From: Phytoseiulus persimilis
Taxonomy: Eukaryota; Arthropoda; Arachnida; Mesostigmata; Phytoseiidae
NCBI GenBank assembly: GCA_037576195.1
Contig: CM075104.1
Span: 25,746,211 to 25,810,210, forward strand
DNA length: 64,000 bases
Direction of reading: 5' to 3'
Shown piece after piece: positions 12,201 through 25,300 of this stretch. Numbering within the stretch: position 1 is the first letter of the stretch; the number at the start of each line of letters is the position of its first letter. Both the position numbers and the translations under genes were made by a program. Below the pieces are notes generated by a model. That model searched no databases, was not told the origin of the DNA, and saw nothing but the letters and a program-made list of their open reading frames with translations.

Positions 12201-13297
12201 TTACCGTCGGCTGGGGGGATAGGGGGGGGGGGGCGTACGCAGCGCCGTAGACGGAACGAGAGCGACGCGTTCAGGCAGGACAACAAGGCAGGATGTTCTC
12301 CTCATGGACACCAGTCCGGAAGAAGGCTCCCCGTGCACCGAGCGCGTCATATGCAAATCCGGTTGGAAGGGGAAGCCTAGACGACCAGACCGAGTGGGAC
12401 TAATTCTCATGCAAAGCGAGCCGGGAAGTCAGCAAGCTGCTCCCGTCTTTTTTCGGGCTTCCTCGACGAGTCGGACTTTCCGCCACTGCCCCCGATGAGC
12501 CCGTCGACTGCAGAGACTGCGCGCCTGACCTCACGCCGAGGAAGGGGTTCCGAGTTCTTGCTTTGAATTTTATGGCGCAGGGTGGAACCTTGCTGGAAGC
12601 CGGTAGCACGGCAGGCGGTGGTTTTGTCGATCTGGGCCTCTCAGGACGCCCCTTCCCCCCCAAACTCCCCACGTGGGCTCCTTTTTGGGGAGGGGGCGAC
12701 ACCTCTCCGACGTCCGTCCGTTTGTTCCTTTCTTTTCCTCCGCTGCCACGTCGTTCAACCCCGAGCAAACAAACTGACTGCGAATGCTGATAGTTGTTCC
12801 GGCGTCTCGTTCACTGTTAATTGTTCCCCTCACCGGCCGGCCTGCTCGCTCGTCTGTATGCATTTGACGGCGAGCGGTCAGACGGGCCTGCCGGCAGGTA
12901 GCAACGACGCGGGTCGGCCTAGGAGTCGGCGGAGCGAGCGGCGGCCGTTGCGTACGTCGAAGAGATCGTAATTGACGAGTAATGAGGAGATGCATTCATT
13001 CGGTCGCGATGGGGCAGAACGAAGCCACGAATGATTACAGCCGAAATATGACCAGCCCCGCGAGGGCGGCCGACGCAAACTCCAACTTGCTCACGCATTC
13101 ATACGTTGCTTCATTTGTTTTCCCCTCATCCATTTATTCATGATGATGTTGATGATCGCAACCAATCATCTCCCACGATTTCATGGGTTGAGGCACCTGG
13201 AACAGGGCGACGAGACCGAGCGCCGCTCGGATCAGCTCGTCGGAACACTGTTCACGATCTCGCAACATCTCGCTCAAACGTTTCCCCTTCTTTCCAG

Positions 13298-13363
13298 CCT
13301 GCCAGTTCTACCCACTGGGTGAAAACCGAAGATTCGAACGTGTTTCGGAGAACATCAAAGTCG
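13298..13363 (+). CDS. Cadherin exon 1 of those traced: start of EC1
   Basis: A strong C/T tract and tttccag acceptor precede it and a gtaagt donor follows. Enters in phase 1, leaves in phase 1. The peptide begins CQFYPLGENRRF and ends in the SENIKV segment, which fits the A and B strands of a first EC repeat. Being first, it should follow a signal-peptide exon ending one base into a codon. Confidence 0.85.
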
Positions 13364-16300
13364 GTAAGTGACGAAGATTATTTTCTCCTTAACAACTCAT
13401 CGATCGAATGTTCGCTCGCTCGCTCGTTCGTTCGCTCGAACGTTCCGCCTCGTAGCCCTAAACTCCCTCGAAAGGCTTTCCCTCCGCACGACGGAGGAGT
13501 TCCGAGTAGAAAATCCGAGCTCCTGCCTGTTGAAAGTATTTTCGGCCGGATCGAGCTGAGCAGAAGAGAGTAGGCTGCAGCGCTAACGTCGTCTTTGGAA
13601 CCCGCAGGACAAGAAGTGTTTCGAGTGGAAGTTCATCCCCGCAGTCAGCTCCGGCTAGACGCGGTCGATAATTCTTTGTCCGACATCAACTTTTTCGAAG
13701 TCACCGACATTGACGACAAGACCGTCGCCATTAAGGTGTCGAAATCGCTCGAGGATCTCGTCGACAGGGTAAGTTACTTAGCACGTCCTGTCTTTTCTTA
13801 TCTTTAGGAAATTTCCTATCTAACAAATCTCATCGGGACTGGAAACGGGAGGGCGCCCTCACCCTCAACGGAACCTCCCCGGCTTCTCGGAACGGACTCC
13901 ATCGTTGCGGGCGTTTCAGCGGGTGTTCCGTCGACTGGTGGGCTCGTCGAATCCCGACGCAAGACAGAGGCCGTCGGAGCAACTCTCCTGGAAGGCCCAG
14001 AGGTTATGATGCATGGCGAACGACAGCGAGTGGGGAAGCGGAACCGATTGGCACTCGAGAGACGACTGGGAGTTACTGCGGCAGACCCCGTTCGGCCTGA
14101 TGGACGAGAGAGGACGGAGCTTAATGAAGTCGTCGATGCCGAGAATTAACTGAGCGGAACCCACGACAAACCACAGCTGGATGATAGCTCCGGCAAGGGA
14201 ACAACAAAGGAGAGGCGACGCCGTAAACCATCGATGGGCGTCGCACTCCACCTGAGTCGGTGAAGTCGACCGGACGACATTCCTGCGATGCTTTAGAGAC
14301 GCGGCTTCTCATGAGGTCACGCGAGAAGCTCGGGAGCGGACCGAGGGCGGGACGGCGCGGCGGCCTCCCCCCTCGAACGGAGCAACGTCCGCTCTTCGGG
14401 AGAACAACAACGCCGGCAAACGAATCGGAAACTCATCGACTATATCTCTGAAGCGGCGTCTTCTCTCCGAGCATCGATCTTTCCCTCTCGGGCTCTGCCG
14501 ACCTTGGCTCTTGCTCATAATGGCCGATCCGAGTTATTCGATGGCCGATCCCGAACTGCTTTTACGAGAACGTTGGCGTCGTTGGCTGCTGCGACACAGA
14601 GTCGATCTTGTCCATCGTCCCGCCGCCCATCACCAGTTTCAATCGAGGGGCGAGCGTGGGGGGTGTCGGGTGGACAACGTTGCGAACCGCCCGGCTGCAA
14701 CGTGCGCCTTGCCCGTTGACGCACGAGCCGTACCCGACTACCTCGGAGAAAGGCACGCGGGCGGCCAAGTGGAGGAGTACGTGTTAAACACTTTGACTCC
14801 GGCGGAATATTTACATCCTGGTCCGTGCCCCCGGCTGGCGGAGCTCCTCCCGATGAGCTCCCCAAATCAATATACGCACCGATCGTGATATTTACGGGTC
14901 TGTATATTGTCTCGGGCTCGCCCTCGTCGCCGCCGCTCGGCGGTTATATGCATAGCGATGTCGACTGCGCATAAAGAACTAAGCAAAACTGCATACGAAC
15001 GTGCGAGCACATTTGTTCCCTGTGGAGGGGAACAACGGGCCGACCAACACCGGCGCTAGCTCCTCGGCGCAGTCCGGGCTCAATCGGAAGCTTACGGCTG
15101 GACGGAGACCAGCGTTCCCGATCCCGACATGGGAATCAAGGACACAGGAAGCAGCGGTCCAACAATCCCTCCTGAGTCGAAGACACTATTCGCGAGAAGA
15201 CATTCCAAAGCCATTAGGCGGAAGAAGGACGAACTAGGAAAATGGAAGAGGACAGAACGCGGTCGGCTCCGGCGGAAACGACGGAGGAGATGGTGAACCG
15301 CAGGTCAAACGAGTCCGCTCGAGCTGCTGTTAGGAAAGGACTCCGTGGATGTCGTTGCCCCTTAGGAACTGTTATTACACGATGGTAACAATCGTGCAAT
15401 CGATTAACATCCGGTCCTCGAGACGACCGACTCCCGTGCCGCCCCCGTCGCGGTTGGAGAGATCCACCTGTAGTGGAAGAAGTTCTTGGTTGCACTTGCA
15501 GCTGACTCCGGCCTTTCGCTGCCGACACGGATGGTCACCGGAGCTCCTGAGCGCCATTCTCCTCACGTAGTTCGTCTCTGGAGGGGCAGTTTGGAAAAAA
15601 AGCATTTTGGGGCAGATCCCGAGCGGGTGAGCCACTTTCGCGCTTCGGAGACGGCAACTCGGGCAACTTCGTCAACGGGGCCGCCACCCAGACTCGAGAG
15701 GGTTCGTCGAGCCAGCATCGTCAGGAGGGAGCATCCTCCTGATTCAACTCGGAGTTCGCTCGAGTTACCCCAACGGCCGCTGGGCAACGTCCGCCATCTC
15801 GCCTCCAGTTGGGAAACATCAGACTGGATCCCTTCGCCGGCTCGCATGTTGCATGGCCGGAACGATCGCAGCGAGGCATGAATTTTTCGGCAACGTGGTC
15901 CTGTTTTCTGCACCCTTGACGAGACCCCATGCCATGTCAGCGGGCTCTCCGGAAGTTGGCCGGAAGTTGAATAAGTGGCCTCTATCAGCAGCCGAGCAAG
16001 ACGGCCTCCCTCCGATAGGGCGAGCTTGTTTTCTGGTGGCCTTCCGTTGATGCATGCCGAGCAGGCTCGTGGCCCGGATCGTTCGAATGCACAGTTCTCA
16101 GTGAATTCCTTCCTCCAGTTTGCCCCTCCCCTCACTTGAGTCCACTAAACTTTGATTTCTCTTCCAGCCCGATCCGCAGAGCGTGCTCAAGTTCAAACTG
16201 ACCTGCAAAGGATCTTCGGGATCGGAAGAAGCTTTCCTGCCGGTGACAGTTTACGTGCAGGACGTCAACGATCACGCACCGGAGTTCCAGAACACTCCTT

Positions 16301-19300
16301 ATCATCTCGAAGTGGACGAAGTGAGTTTTCATCGCTGTAGATACACTGAACGAACGTTGCTGCGGCCTCGAGTAGTTGCCGAACCGGAGGATAATTCGCC
16401 GCCGCGTATTAACTCGCAAAACCGGAGTCTGGCGTTCAAGTTCGCGAGCCAACGGGAACATCGGTATTTTCGTCTTCGCTTCCGACGGTTCCTCCGACTT
16501 CCAGACAGACGGTCTTCGAATGGAGCTCTTATGGCTCTCACGGAAGATCCTAAGGTCGCGCTCAGACCGGATGGCTCACGAGGGAACACTTGGCTCTTGT
16601 TCCACGTGGTCAGCTGGCCAAACGTACGTCGGTCGGTCGGCCATCCAGCCAGCCAGCCTGCTCGGAATGACCGTTTTCTTTCCCATCCACTCAGCGTCTC
16701 GTCGAGGCCGGCCGACCGGCCCCGCGAGTTCTATAAACTATCTTCGGAGATGCTTCCCTCGTGCAATCACGAAAACTCGCGTACTCCGGTGCATATGACC
16801 GCCAGCAGGGAGAGCAGAGATGTTCGCCGAGCGGTAGCCAGCCTTGGACGTTCGAGACGAGTGGGCCGATACGAGCAGCCGCTCCTGGTCCGAGGAGACG
16901 GAGTCGGGGGAGAGACAAAGTTGCGGCAGGGTGGCCAATGTGAAAATGGCCGCCATTGATCGAGGCCATTCATGTAGCAAACACCTGGCACCGCGGCACT
17001 TCCTCGCTTCTTTCTTGATCTACTTGGACCACTAAGCTCTCTGTCCGGTGAGCCCGTCAAGACGCGACGTGCTGATCGAAACGACACCGGGATCAATCCG
17101 GTGGAATTCCCACAATTTCCTCAGTGAGGACCAGTTCCCTACTCCCGATGCGAGTCGGCTGCCGAGCGTGGGTGTCATTGCGGCTGTGTGCACGGACGTG
17201 GATCGCGATCGATTCTCGCGGTTACACGATGGGTCCCATCTCCCTGCGCAGTTGTCTTCAGGAGCTGTCGGATGAAATACGGGGGATGGTTTTGAGCTGC
17301 CATTCTGTCGCGGTCGACCACGGGCTGTTTAGCTCGGGGTGGACCTGGGCGCCGCCGGTGTCTGCCCGAGCCGAGGCTCCCCTTAATGAAACCGCTGTCA
17401 GTTACAGACCCCGTTCACGGTGCTGCTCCGAAGCTGGTCAGCCGGCCGGCCGGCCGGCCGGTTTGTTCGGCCGCCAGGTCGCCCGCCCGTCCACGGGTCC
17501 CTCAATCCAATCGGTCGCCGGTCCGTCAGTCTCCTCCGTATTATTATCACTTCTTTTGTTAGTTGGCCATCGGCAGCGTCTGCGAACACGATCTTTTCTG
17601 CACTCTGATGAGAAGATTTTCGTTCTGCCAGTTTGATCCTCCGTTTCCAATCATTCGTCGCCTCGCCACCCTTTTAAGACTGAAACTGGAAGCTCTCATT
17701 CTCGAGAGTTGGACAAGTACCGAACTCGAGTGACCGAGAGGGTCTTCGAGTGACCGTGGAGAGAGGGAGACGACGACCGGAAACAGGGTGACCGACAAGT
17801 CCGCCGAGCCGACCGACCGTCTGATTAATTAGTCATTCTGACCTTCGCAGGATATCTCCGACTCGGCCTCTACCTCACTAAGCGTATCTTGACTTTGTTT
17901 CCAGCTTACTCCCGTGGGGCTCACGATCTTCAGAGGGATCCACGCCGTCGACAGAGATAAGCCAAACACGCCGAACTCCGATGTCACCTACGCGATTGTG
18001 GTGAGTGAGAGATGGAGTATGACACCTTCAGTGCGAGCCTGGTAGCGTGGTCCCGAGGCGTCTCGGGGAGTCGATCCACTCGGTCGACGTCCTGGCCCCA
18101 GATATGTCCCGCCCAGAGACCCGACTTCGAACAGTTCGACGATAGCTGACAGAGGTGGCATACATTAATTAGCCAAGAAGTGATCATGGCGCACGAGACA
18201 ATGAGGTGACCGGGTCGATGGTTGGCAGGGACGGAGGAATAAAGCAGCAGGACGAAAAGGAGCCGCAGAAGCCGAGTTGTGAAGGAAGGGGGCGAGCAGT
18301 TCATTTTATGCGCATACATAACAGCGCGTAAAAGATGTAGGAGGAAATGTATAAGCGAGTTGTGTATTATAATCAGGGTGGTCGCATCTCAAGAAACGAC
18401 GAGAACTGCCAAGGGGTAACAGTGGACCGTGGAACACTGAGCCTTAATTGCATGGAGCGGAGGCGAGTCCTGGTGCTGCAGCTGGTCTGGGCCCCGCGGC
18501 CGGAACGACCGACCGACCTCCCGCTTGAGCACAGGACTTCGCCTGCTGTTTGGCTTTTATCTCTCTGTTTTTTCCCGGGTGTCGCCTGCCTATCTATCTC
18601 GGTCCGTCCGTCTGTCCGCCGACAGAGAGACGCGCAATTGATATCGTAATGAGTGGTGCCGCTAGATGTTTGACCGCCCTCGAGCTCGTCCTATGATCGG
18701 AACGATCGCTTGTTCCCCGCTCCGGGTGCAGCCACGTGCTCATGGAGTTGGAGTCCCTCCAGCGGGGTTGCACGAGTGCACAGGACGACATGCTCCAGCG
18801 GGGTCTGTCGAAGGCTACGGCATACTGCACGAATTTTCCATGAGACGACCCGCCACTACTACATGGGCCATCTCGTTAGCGAGCAGTGCCATGATCCAGC
18901 ACTCAGGAAGGCGGAAAAGCCCTTTCCTGCGGAAGAGCCCAAGATGGCGATCCTTCTTCCACGCATCAGATCCTCCTGCATTTGTCCCCCTGGTTGTCCT
19001 TTCTCCCGTCTCCTATCCTGCCTTATCGAGCGTCGAACGAGGGAAGCGGCTATCGACTGCGTCGCACTCCGCCCGAGTCGATCGGTTCGAATTCGTCAAA
19101 ACAAGGGCCGCCCCGCGTGGCTCCACTTATGTGACACCCTGTCCCTGGACGGGAACACGACTTGCGCGCGTCCGAGGAGGGCGGTCGGGAATGTTTCGTC
19201 CGTTCGGTGTCCTCGCGTCTTCCGTTGTTCTCCACCCGCCGAGCGGGTCGGAAGGAAGGAAGATTATGGCCCCCGACGCCGGGTAATAGGTGCGCTCGGT

Positions 19301-22300
19301 CAGCGTGCCGGGTGGCTTTTGTTTGTCGCCTTCTCCTGTGGCCGTCGTGCTCCCATCTGATTTCATCGCTGCATAGTCTCCCTGCACAGCAATAATAACT
19401 GGAGTAATACTCCTTCGATTTGCTTACTCAGGATCTACCTATATGGATCGCTCGAGCGGTTCCTTCGTTTTCTGGCCGGACGGGGGGTTATCCGGTTGCA
19501 AGCCCGGTTAGGCGGAGGCCGATCTGCTGACCAGGAAACAACGTACGATGGCTCTTCCGCCAGCTGCATTCGCGTTCCTCTTGTTCGCTTCCAGAGGCCA
19601 GCTCGGTGGTCTCGCACAATATACATTGGCCGGCCACAATAAGGCTCGCTGACTAACAACGATGTCGCAGTTCCTTTATACGGCTGAGCCTTTTTGTCGT
19701 CGTTTTGGTTCCTTATCCAACAATGAGACGCGTATGTTTACTCGGCTTCCCTATCGTCCGCCTACCTCGGCTCTCTTGCCGACAACAGCCACCGACCAGC
19801 CTGAAATCATGTTTCATCCTGATATGGCACCGAACGTCCACGTGGACCGAAAGGCTCTAGGTCGGCCCACTCCTAACCGATCTCTGCGGGACCGATTCCC
19901 CTAAACTCTCGGAGAAAACTCAACATGGACCCGCTCTAACGAAAGCCTTCTCTGTCTTGCAGGGTGGAAACGACAACAACTCGTTCGCGCTCTCTGATCC
20001 TCTCGAGGGCATCATCGTCATCAACAAGCCCTTGGACTACGACCACGGAACGCGAGTGTACAAACTCCAGATTCAAGCGAGAGTAGGTTCCCCTACGTTT
20101 TTTTCGTGTCCTGCGGGGAGACTCCCGCGGGTGGGCTCCTGCGCGAATCTGTGCGACGTTTCACCGAGGTCTTGGAAACTTAACCCTCTCGCGGATGCTC
20201 AGAACGTTTCTCCTCCGGTTACGTCTGTTTGAAAGTGCTTGCAAGGGCGAACCAACAGAAAATCGCCGAAGTCAGAACGGAGAGAAACAAAAAGCTTCTT
20301 ACGTAACTCGGACCGTCCAACGACGGATCGGGCGATCGTGATGTTTGCTCGCGCACCCGCCCGACGGCCGCTCAGGCTCTGGTCGTCATCGAAGCAGACC
20401 TGGAAGCGGATATTTGTGCACACGGTATCGAGAAAACCGCTCCCGCGGGAGCTCCGCCTCGAAACGCTCGAACAGGGCTCTGATCTACGCTCAAATTTGG
20501 AAATCATCCAATACTGAGCGAATCATTGATTCGAAAAATGCGTTTGCATTGCAAAACTCTTTGTTGCGGTGCGGGGCGCCCTCGTCTCCGGGAAGAAAAT
20601 TCACCAGAAGCGCGCCCGCGGTGTGCGCCCGCACTGTTTTGTCTATCTTTCCGCTCGGTCGTCGGTGCAGATGCAGGCGCTCATCGGAAATGCTGTGCAT
20701 ACATTGGTGTTCATGATGTGTTTACGAATCTCCTTACAGGACCACGGCTCGCCCGAGAGTTTCCAGACGAACACCGAGGTGACGATCCGAGTGAAGGACG
20801 CTGACGACCAAAACCCCGTGTTTACGAAGCCGGTATACCATGCGAACGTCACTGAGTCGGCGCAGATAAACGTAAGTGTTCTCGCCGGAGCTCAAATTAG
20901 TGACGGAGAGCCAATTATCGTAAAAAGTGACGACTACACTCCGTGCTCCCGTAGGGCAGTAATGAGCCTCGTCTGAGTGTTTCCAGTGAAGCGATCTTAG
21001 ATGGTGGGTCGGTTGGTCGGTCGAGCCACCGATCGACTGGCTCGTCGATCCGCCCGCTGTCTGCTCGGCTGGCGACGAGGGGCTGGAAACTCTTCGTCGT
21101 CGCCTGGAACAACTTCTTCCGCAACTTTCCTCCTCTGCTTCTCATCCTCACTCTGTCTGTTGTGTTGTGCAGCGGTTGCCTGGCGAGGCACTCACTCCCC
21201 GTTTTTTTCCGTTTCCCGACGAAACGATTCTTCGTTGATTATCTTCGCAGCTCCCAGTGGGCCGCTGATGCGATACTCCATGAACTTCGCCGAATCCTCC
21301 CGCCGTTTCGGAAGGGGTCGGTCTTCAAAGAACAAAACAGAACAATAATAGCTCGACGCGCGGCGAGCGCCCCTAGTTCATTCACTCAACAATTCATCGA
21401 TATTTCGGATGCTTTGTTGTTGTCGTCGAAAACACGCGTTCCCCGTCAATCCAGCGACCTAGAAAGAAACTCCCACCACGGAAGTCGGCCGTAGGTCGGG
21501 CTCCTTCGAAACCGATCCGAATCGCGAGGCCTCATCCGGCCAGGGTTCGAGCACGGGGGTGGACTGGAGGAAGGGCTCGGACTGACGAAGCTCTGCAATT
21601 TCAGGGTGCTCGACTCCGGAACCGGGTCAAGACCGACGCTCAAGTGCACGCCTTCGATCAAGATTTGGGAATCAACACCCCGCTTCGTTACTCTATAATT
21701 CACGGTGAGCAAATTCAACCTAATTAGCACTCCGGTCTCGTCGGAGCGGAACACGCAGGTGGAGCTGGATACAGAGCTGGAGCATCAGGCTCGGAACGTG
21801 TTCCATCGAAGCGATGCGTGTCGACGATCTGTTCGCGACGATCGTTCGCTCGCAACGCCCTCGGCAGCAGCTTTCCGAAGCCGTTTCGAATTGCGTCGGA
21901 TGGCCACACTCTGGAAGAGTCGATATCGAGTTTGATCGGAATCCGTCCCAGGAGAAAAAAGCGGACCGAGAAGAATCAGGAGAAATATTCTGTCATCTGT
22001 GTGTCGTCCCGTGCGTGTTGATCGAACAGTAGCCGGAATCGCGGCAGGAGCAGTGTTGATGGCACCGTGATGTGATGGAACGATGTCCGTTGGCAGGGCG
22101 GCGCCGTTCACGCCCACAACAGGGCGGCTGCGGCCATTGTGGTCTCTAATCGGCTTTTTCCGCGTTGCCGAGGGCGGCGGCCTGTGGCCCTAAATGAGAG
22201 TCCGATCTGGCCACCAGCTCAGGCCGAAAGAAGCGACGCCATCGTCGGCCGTTTCTCTCAGGGCATGCCTTCCATCGTATATTCAAATCTCTTCTTTCTC

Positions 22301-25300
22301 TCATTATTTGTGAATTTATTAGCATCACATTGAACGTATCGCTCGTCCATAAGGCGGTGCGGTATTCATCCGTTTTTTGCCGTTCCCCCTTTCCCCACTT
22401 TTCTCGGTCCCCTCCCCCTCATGGTCATGATAAGCACGGAGAGTGCTCCCAACTCGTTCCGCCGATCGGATACACCCGTTTACGGTCGTCAAGGAGCAAT
22501 CGTTGTCCTCTCGCTGAGCTCCGTGCTGTGTTGTCGGCTCGCACTAGCCAGTAGGGAAGAGTGACAGAAAAAAGATGAAGAAAGGTCCACCACCTCGCTA
22601 ACGCACCCACTTGACAACGATGGACTCCCGTGACGATCCCGTTCTCTCTTTTTCCCAACACCAAGGAGGGCTTCGGAGGGGCACCCAGTGAGAAGGGGGG
22701 GGGGGGCGGCTGAATAGCCTCCGATCAGGAACGTTGGCGACGGCAAGAGACGCTCGCACACAGAGCGGCTGGAGAGTTGGAGAAGTATCATGATGTGTCA
22801 TCCATGTCTGTGATTCGGTGTTCGTTTTCACTTTAGAGACTCAAGAGGGTGTAGAGAGGGAATGCATTACAACAGGAGAGTGGCTGGCCTTGGGAACGGC
22901 CGTCTGGTATCGAGCGAGCCTTCGAACAAGTTCCCCGTGTCTTCCCGAGACACTTAAAGATTCCCAACTGACTCAGCGGCGGCTCCCGCTCCACTCGGCC
23001 GTGTCCTGTCCTGGTCGTTCTGACTACCAGTTTCGCATTCCCGCAATTGCAAGAGCTCTAAAAAAGACGCTAGTCCGTTGTTCCTCACGGTTTCGAGTCA
23101 GATCGATCGCCATTTATACACAGTCGCCGCACTGATCGGTTCGGTTGGCGACACTCGTTCTCTACCCCGAAGTCGGTTCGTTCGTAGACCGGTCCTCCGG
23201 GCGGTCCGCGCTAGATGGCGACCGGGGAAATATGCTCGTGAGGCTCTAAGCTAGGGTTTGTCCACCGTGGAGAGCGAATCGTTGTATTGTTGATTGATAG
23301 CCGGGGCGAAGCTAAGACAAATAGAACAACGGTAGCGACCATTACGTACCGCCGTCACAATAACAACGACCGACCGACCGACCGAAGGACGAGCCGCGAA
23401 AAATAAGGAAGAGGCGAGAGGACAAAGCAGTCGGCCGACGGACCGACCGGGACGACGGCGGCCTCATTCTCGAGAGAAATCGATTCAGATGTCTCTCCTT
23501 GAATCGATCGATGTATTGATGAAACCGCTCTGACTCCCGTTTTTCTTCTGCAGGAAACGAACTCGGAATCTTTGAGCTCCATGAGCACACTGCCGAGCTG
23601 TTCATGGTGCGCGAAGTCGATCTCGAGAGCTTGCCCTCGAATACGATCACTCTACAAGTTCAGGTGAGTTCGAGTCTTTTCGCCTCCGAAACCTTCCTGC
23701 TGTGTGCCTGCTTCGGTTCGAACGAATTCGTCGTGATTACAAACTTTCCGCCCGTGGCGTGATACCCGTGTGCGACAAACACAAACGCCCAGATAGAATG
23801 CGTCCGGTGAGAGGAAACCCTCAAGCGTGACTCAGATTCGCTTCGTCCCCATCTTCCTAAGTTTCATTGAAATTATAAAGCACAATAAGAACATGAGCGA
23901 GTGAGCTCGAACCCATGGACTGCTTGGTGACTGTCGGAAACCTTGATCATCCTTGGAGTTTCGAGTGAAGCGAAGTAATTCTCCGGAGGCACGACGCGAC
24001 CAATCTAGCGATCGATGTGCAAAGTAGATGGAAAGGGTGGGGGGGGGGGGGGGGCGAATTTCGATTGTGGTTGTATCAGATTCGCGTCGCGAAATTTCCC
24101 TTATGCGAGGAGCAAGATCGAGTAGACGGCTCCTCTTGATGTGACTTGAAATCCGAAACTCGACCAAGAAAAGTGGATGCGGTCTCTCTCTCTCTCTCGT
24201 CTGAAGCGCGCGCTAAACCGAGAAATCGGAGTGTGAAACCTTATCTCTGAGAGAGGGAGTGTGGCGGGAAGGCCCGACCGTTCACCCTTCTGAATGATGT
24301 ATTCAAATCACCCCCGTTGCAAGCGTTTCGGGAAGCTCCACTCGTCGCTTTGCATCACTTGTTAACTCGGCGGGACGCAATCTCGTTCCGGGGGAGGATG
24401 ATGCCAGCTGAAATTGCGGTTGGGAAATCGTGTTCCCGAAATCTTTTCGAGTCGACCGAGCGCAGCTAATAACATCACAAGTCGAGCTTGAGATTTCCGT
24501 GATTCGAGAGCGCGTCGACGCTTTGCACAAAACGCCATTTGCAAGTTACGGCCCGCGTGGAAACAACGCGATCAGAATTCAATTCAGTATTCGTTTCCGG
24601 CTCCGAGAATGTACCTCCTCGAGCCGAACATCAAACATCTCTTTTACGACGACAGAAGCTTTGATGCGAAAGGGCGCCCGATTGTGAGCGTCTTCTCCAT
24701 GAAGTATCGATTAGCACAGCTGAACGTTGCCTTGGCTTATTTTGCGCATCTTAGATGTTGGCCGCGCATGAGCACTCGAATTCAGCAGAATCGCAATTAA
24801 CGGCTCAAAACTGTTCCGATCCAGGCGACGCAAATGGATAACGCGCTCCGCTACGCCATCTCGAAAGTCGAGATCAAGGTTCAAGATGTCAACGACAACA
24901 TCCCCATATTCGACTACGACATGTATAACATCACCGTCATGGAGAACTTACCCACCGGCTTCACCGTCGTCCAAGTGAACGCGGTTGATAAGGACTCGGT
25001 AAGTTTGCCCACTCCACTCCGCTCTCCTGCGGGGACTCCCTCCCTAAAGTCAAATGTACATTGACCCCGAACTGAGATATTCCGTTTCTTCCCAAAGGGC
25101 GAGAACGCCGACTTTGTCTATCATCTAATCGACGAGAGCGGGGGCTTCAGTATCGACGACAAGACAGGAGCCATAAGCGTCCGTGACCCGGCGAAACTGG
25201 ATCGGGAGAAAACCGACAAAGTCATCATGAAAGTTCTTGCGCTCGAGCGCAAACCCAATGTCCTACCGGACGCCAAAGCAAGCGCCACGGAGGTGATTGT

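Larger units (their letters stand above)
8238..13297. other. Upstream region or first intron, no recognised exon
   Basis: I searched for a signal-peptide exon ending in phase 1 before a good donor and found none. Contents are long chance ORFs on both strands, a 15-base G run at 8,356, a 12-base G run at 12,222, and a TCAGTC cluster at 11,916. Confidence 0.5.

Noticed and set aside
12784-12870. Hydrophobic ORF start MLIVVPASRSLLIVPL as the missing signal peptide
   Set aside because: The only nearby donors (gtctgt, gtatgc) leave phase 2 or 0, not the phase 1 required.
16321-16959. Read-through of exon 3
   Set aside because: It follows a consensus gtgagt donor, and EC2 continues perfectly in exon 4.
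18710-19360. 216-codon open frame in a cadherin intron
   Set aside because: Arg/Ser/Pro-rich with overlapping long frames on both strands; no motif or splice signals. Typical chance ORF of this stop-poor sequence.
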